64,000 nucleotides of DNA. Origin: Branchiostoma belcheri. Lineage: Eukaryota; Chordata; Leptocardii; Amphioxiformes; Branchiostomatidae. Positions within the stretch are counted from its first letter, which is position 1; each line of letters begins with the position of its first letter. The translations under genes and the position numbers were made by a program. The DNA is taken from positions 194,471-258,470 of the forward strand of contig NW_017804220.1 of the NCBI RefSeq assembly GCF_001625305.1, read 5' to 3'. The notes under the pieces are model-generated. The model made no database searches. It worked only from the letters and a program-made list of their open reading frames with translations, and was not told the DNA's origin. Shown piece after piece: positions 36,190-64,000 of this stretch.

Positions 36190-39100
36190 ACGTACAACAA
36201 GTAACATCCACACATACATGCACAAAAAGGAAAGGCATCAGTGCACCATGACTTTACAAACAATAACTTACTGTTTGGATTTATTCTGTATAGTTATGAT
36301 ACATGATGTATAAAGCATGTCATTGCATTCTGACGAGTGCCAGTCTTGTACTTCCTACTCTGTCTACTATATGTGGGCAGCTGCAGGCCTGACCAATGGG
36401 GAGCCACCATTCACTCATTCTTTCATCCCCCTCAACAACAGTTGTCTGAAGTGGCAGTATGTACTACTCATGAACAGGCCAAGAAATATGTTTTGATAGT
36501 CTTGTTCAGGGATCTGATTCTACTGAAGACCTGTTAAAATCGGGGGCTTTTTATCCCATCAAAACATCTTTTATTTTGTTGCTACATGACACGTCTATAT
36601 AACTGCTGCGGTTTTCTTGCCAATTTCACAAAGTGGTCATGAATAGGACTTGCAATGAGGAGTTCAGACAATACATTTTGTACATGCTGTATGCTAGTAC
36701 TTTTTTGGCAACAACAAAAAAATTTGCGGCTGAAATTTGGACCCTATGTTGGATTCAGGTTTGGTGAAAGGTAGAGGAATATTTTGGCCAAGACTACATT
36801 GGGGTAAAACACATTTCCAGCTCTGCACATCCATCCAGACTTAGAAGTGAGTGTGAACGTTTCCAGTCCACACTGCTAGACAAGCATGAACATACACTGC
36901 TACACCATGGTGGCTCCCTCTCAACTCTTGATGTCGAAAACACATAGGGGATTCACGGAACAACACATCTTTGAGCAGCTAAATTGTAAATTCCTTCATT
37001 CTCTCACAATTATCCAAGATCATCTGCTATACTGTACAATTTCATGGTATAGGGACACTGTAAAGACATCTAATGTATGTAACCTCTATTTTTTGAAATC
37101 TCTGTACATTTCTTACTAGACTACGAGTCTTTATAAATGAAGCATGCTCCTGTTTGTGACCTAAAAGATCAAGGTAAAAAATTTGGGGTCGACTAAACAC
37201 CATCATACCTCCATCAACCTTACACCTAACTGGTTTTCCCTTTGAGAGAAACCCTTTGCTCCTCCTTTGCATACTCTCTATCTAGCACACAGTGCTGAAC
37301 ATGTATACTGTACGGCATTTTCCATCGAGTGGTGAGAAAGTACAGCCAGCTACAAGCTGAAGTAGTGGTCCCAAGACGAAATACAGGGGGAAAAACTTCC
37401 TGGTATCCTTTCTTTAAAATGAAAAACTGCCAAAAAGTATTTGTGTTTCATTCCCAAACAGGAGCAGTGCTGAAATCGTGACTAGTGGGAACCTTCTGAC
37501 ATGTTGAAGGAAAAGGTGCAACAATCGGAATATTGCAATACCGTTCACCTCCCCTAGGAGGAGCTGTTGAGTGGGTCACAACAGGAGGCAGCTGTACACA
37601 CGGCTACTTGTCTCAGCCACAGCAAGGAGCCCCACAATACAATTTGTTTGTTTGGAAAATGGCTTGACCTATTTTTTTTTGTACCCTGTTTGTGGTTTGA
37701 ACTGACCAATGATACATTTAGACAGCACCAGAAGAACGCAGCACGCAGTTACGTGAATGCCCGTGCTGTGCCTAAAACACCACGGAAAACCACAACTTCT
37801 CTAGTAGAACTATCATAAACCTTTCCAGTCTATCATGAGTGCCTACCCACATAAAGGATAGAGATCTCATCAACACTACTATTGTCCTGTACTGAGACAA
37901 CTGATCTAAATGGCTCCGCTCCTGTGGTGGTGCCAAAAAAACAGGGCGAACCAGTGAAGAGAATGTTGTCCCTTTAGCCTTTAGTCCTTCCAATGTCTTC
38001 ATTATGGGGGGAATAAGTCATAGCTGCAACTGCCCACTGTCTGAACACATTCTGAACTATACATGGAGAGATATTTCAAATGAGTATATATTAACTGTTT
38101 GGAATATAATGTTATTTTTCATACAAAAATGGAGCCAAATATATCATATACTTACACAAATTACAGAGAATCCTGGCCTGGCTACATTATCGGGTAGAAG
38201 ACATCCTTTTTTTGCATATAAATAAACGATGCAGACCAAGGGAAGAGTACATCCCAGGACTAAGAAGGGGGGGTTATTGCTATTACGTTTCTTGAGAATT
38301 ATCATGACTACTATAGCTACAGATTGCAGAGTAATTTACAAATCTGGAGTGGTAGGGGTGTTAGGGGTAGGGGGCTACATGATTCCGACATACACGTCAC
38401 TAGCTATGCATGATGGAGAAACAAAACATCAGTTGTCTACAAATAGCTCTACATTTTCAGACTGTCCTTTACGTTTTCATACAGTGATAACAATTTTTGG
38501 TTGAACCATTCGGCAAACCCCCTCTACATGAGTGGACTGGTCCCAAAACCCCGTCCAATGATGTCAAAGTTTCACAGCGGGTCGGTCCATGTTTTTTTGC
38601 AGAGGAAGAGTCCATTGTGTCAGAGGGGGGTCAGAAGATGACATCTGGAGGGACACTTCTACGTGGAGTATAGTACAGCTAACACTGTAGATGTGGACTG
38701 TGGAACAGGAAACATTCCTCCGCACCAGATGTTGCTCGAATGCTTCCTACGCGTCATCCTGTACTTTATCCGAAAACAGGACGGGTGCCTTTGTCCTGTA
38801 CCGATCGTCATTTCAGCCTTGCTACTGTCCCGTCCTCTTTTTTCACTACAGCCGTGCAGCCATTTTTGGACGTGATAACACCTGACCAACATTTCACCAA
38901 TTGCAAAGATCACTGGCTGTGGTCCAGGCTTTCTTTTGTCTTCTCGTTGGCGAGGACTTTCGGTGCGAAATCTGTAGCCAGGATGCCTTCTGCGGTGTGT
39001 GGAGACTACTATCCATCTGTTCTTCATCTACAAAACATTCTGAGATGTCTTAAATTGTTACACATTCCTCTCGTAAGGATCTATTAAATACAGGGACTTT

Positions 39101-40608
39101 TTTGGGGGCTTGACTATGTACTGAGGAAGAAGCCCTTACTCTCTTGTTCAATCCCCTAAACGCCAAGTACTGACGGAAAAAATGACAGTCTTTGTTTCTT
39201 CTCGATCAGTTATACCTCTAGACGATCGCTCGGGTGAAATGTCACAATAATACAGCACGGAGGACTCATCACGCACGTGGCAAGCAGAACACGGTCGTTA
39301 ATTAAGTACAAGTATTTCAATATTCACAAAAGTGGGCCCGAGAAAACCCCCGGACGGGGAGAGAGGGACATGGAAGAGTAGAACTGTACACGGTTGTTGT
39401 CGGCATTGGTTGTGTTTACATGTGGTGTGGTGTTTTTTTTTCGAAAATGTTGTCTCCACGGGGGTCGGGAGAGGCTGGTGTCCATGGAGACGCCACGCCC
39501 ACCTCCCCCGCCCCTTCCTGTGTAGCTGATGTGTGATCGGGCACACAGGACGGACTGTACCATCAAGTCATCTCTGAGGGGTGACCTGAAATTTGAAAAA
39601 AAAATGTAAATATTGAGTCAAACCTGCCTGTAAAAACCATGCAAACAAGCATGGACAAAATGAAGAAAAACAGAGGGTCAGAGGGACGAATTCACTAACA
39701 TGAGATGGCACAAATTCGACTGTGTTTTGTAGACAAATTAAATAGGTAAGTTTCTACTTCTCCTTATAACAAGTAAAAGTAGCTTCAATCTCCTTAACCC
39801 AACACTTTCAAATACAAAAAATTATTGGGATGAATGCTGAAATAGTATAGAGACAGCAACACAAGAGAAGACAGACCGCAAACGTGTTAAATATCCTGTT
39901 GACCCCTAGTTTCAAATAAGGTGGCCCGATAAGCTAGTATTCAACATGTGAGGGTGGGACAGGCTACTTCAAAATAGGGGTGTTGGGGACACTACCTGTG
40001 GTTGTGAGGGGGTGTCAGCAGGAGTAAGTTCTCACATTTGTCATGGGCTGAGGAGAGGGGCTGCTGCCTGTGTGTGTAATATGACAATTATGGCAAACTC
40101 TTTTTTTTTTATGAAAAGAAAAAGAAAGAAAGAAGCAGGACAGAGGCAAACAAAAATGGCAATTCAAAAGAGATATGAAGCGCATGGGTTTTTCAGATGA
40201 TGTAAAAGGATGATGATTCTAGTACATGTAATTCATGATCGATGTGCTATTATCATTTGAGTAGAAAGAGTCTAGAGCAGTGTTCTAGCCAGCCTGAATT
40301 TTTTTCTTGTCATCTCAATTTTGTTCGTAATTCTGAAATTTTGTAACATTAACTTGAGTGCCAGTGCAACAATCTTAGGGGCATCTGGGAGCATGCTCCC
40401 TGGGAAAATTTTGAAATCTTGACCCTCTGAAACACTACTTCCTGCATTTGTAGGGGAAATTTTGCTGGTAGACTGGGCTTAGTTCAATGACATCTTTTTC
40501 CATGTCTGTACACATTGATTTTAGTCCATCAAAGATGACGGATTGGACAAAACTTTTGTCCGTCATGAGCAGTAAAATCACGTCAAATGACAGAAAGACG
40601 GATGCTGG
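36190..40608. other. Region downstream of liprin-alpha; no gene recognised
   Basis: Several short ORFs on both strands (for example 38659-39027 minus, 37567-37818 plus) lack recognisable domains. Part may be liprin-alpha 3' UTR on the minus strand; plus-strand tttatt words (for example near 36571) would be AATAAA on the minus strand. The poly(A) site was not identified. Confidence 0.35.
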
Positions 40609-62951
<22,343 letters not shown>

Positions 62952-63334
62952 CTTTGGAAGAACAGACATTGTGAAATTTAGATCAGTACTTGTAGGAAAC
63001 AACAGATACTTTTGCAAGAAACACACACAGATTTTCCAGTAGTAGCTTAACAGACCGAATGTATGAGTGAAGAATCACGATTACCCACTACAAGGATATG
63101 CTGTAAGTAGAAATTTTAATACATTAAAAAAGTCCAGTTCTACAAACATGATGAACTCAATGCAAATTCCACCAGGTCAATCTAAGGAAGGATAGCCTGT
63201 TTGTCAATCTCAACTTGCTTTACGGTACAATAAGGCAGATATCGACTTGCCTTCTACATTAATACTTATAAGAACTTGCTATACATTGTACCTGTTACAC
63301 ATGTTGTGCAATAAAGTTTGATTAATTGATTACG

Positions 63335-63637
63335 CCTAGGAAAAAAAGTTTTATTCCCTGTTTCAGTCCTTTTCTTCTTCTTTTTTTAGACTTTTGCAAC
63401 CTCTAGAGATCCAACTTACACAAGCACCAAAGCATAAGCACACTTCTATTTTCAATGTCAATGTTGGAAAACTAATTGTACATCACTCAGGTGTCAGATC
63501 ATGGAGAAAGAAAAGGTTGATCAGCTTGAAAAATTCATGTTCCTTGCAGGGGTCCACACACACAAAAAAAAGGCCAGGGTCTGCAGTTTTTTCTGTTCTT
63601 CCTGAAACAGGAAACACAACATTTTTTTCCTAGGCCT
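63335..63637. mobile_element. MITE-like element with AGGCCTAGGAAAAAAA termini, copy 2
   Basis: Left cgcctaggaaaaaaagtttt and right aaacaggaaacacaacattt then cctaggcctt are inverted complements. It lies in the region upstream of the first visible liprin exon, presumably an intron. Confidence 0.65.
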
Positions 63638-64000
63638 TGTTTTGGGATAATTAGCAGCAACCTTTCCATTCCGGTGTTCTGCAATATTGCAGAAGAGTCA
63701 AAATTTTGTTCTGCAATTTGGAAATACTTTCTGCAAATACACAAGCCTCTATACTACAATCTTGCAGGTTTATAAGCATGAACTATTGATTGATATGCAA
63801 ATTAGTGAAGACAAATTTTTGGAAGTCCAAAAGGAAACAAAAGATAGACAAGTCAAGACAAAGTTGATGTAAATTAGTGAAGAAGCTCCTGTTGTTTCAG
63901 AACAGGAGCTTAAGTGTTGTCTGTCCTTGGGGCCAAGAGCGCCAAATCCCAAGTGCCAATTTTTCCTGCTGCAAAATTGCAGATTGTATAAATTTTTCTT

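Noticed and set aside
37585..37605. Minus-strand codons reading RVYSC as a possible liprin PDZ-ligand exon
   Set aside because: The frame continues three codons past YSC before a stop, and there is no convincing acceptor.
38659..39027. 122-codon minus-strand ORF
   Set aside because: No recognisable domain or splice signals; overlaps ORFs in other frames as random open sequence would.

Overview
This is draft eukaryotic (metazoan) genomic DNA. The genes are split by short introns (about 0.2-3 kb) with GT/AG junctions whose phases agree from exon to exon. The spacers are AT-rich and full of short transposon relics, and an N-run at 24606-24625 marks an assembly gap. The mix of a WDR49-type WD40 gene, a leucine-rich-repeat/immunoglobulin (LRR-Ig) receptor and a single liprin-alpha gene, with many MITE-like elements, suggests a cephalochordate (amphioxus, Branchiostoma). 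That assignment is inference.

Layout. (1) 125-15310, plus strand: 23 exons of a WDR49-like WD40 protein, its N-terminus upstream of the window, ending in a stop at 14160-14162 with a 3' UTR and poly(A) signal at 15283. (2) 15.3-25.3 kb: intergenic and repeat-rich. It holds a tandem Helentron/HINE-like element (20.0-21.7 kb), a roughly 0.67-kb palindromic element with E2F-like motifs (22.5-23.2 kb), and a relic of the cytoplasmic exon of a receptor related to the gene just downstream (23.8 kb). (3) 25361-28137, plus strand: a complete two-exon gene for a type I membrane LRR-Ig receptor. Its long cytoplasmic tail carries 16 tyrosine motifs in two different tandem arrays with the same 17-residue period. 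(4) 28.1-40.6 kb: a second HINE-like element (29.1-30.4 kb), a CpG-rich promoter-like stretch (30.8-31.7 kb), a dimeric ~550-bp tandem array (32.6-34.4 kb), nested elements (35.6-36.2 kb) and a long stretch with no recognised gene. (5) 40609-62951, minus strand: about 25 exons of liprin-alpha (PPFIA), from mid coiled coil through SAM1-SAM2-SAM3 to the C-terminus; the first coding exons lie beyond 64000. Two additional in-frame small exons (21 and 60 nt) are candidate alternative exons.

The three genes show no shared pathway. WDR49 proteins are WD40 scaffolds. Liprin-alpha is the presynaptic active-zone scaffold that binds LAR-type phosphatases, RIM/ELKS and CASK. The LRR-Ig protein looks like an adhesion or innate-immune-type receptor that could recruit SH2 adaptors. 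The most distinctive items are the paired 17-residue tyrosine arrays of the LRR-Ig receptor and its upstream relic, a 21-nt liprin microexon, a decayed duplicate of the liprin SAM3 exon, two HINE elements that share a 3' hairpin but carry different subterminal inverted repeats, and six CCAAT boxes spaced 49-50 bp apart inside a liprin intron.
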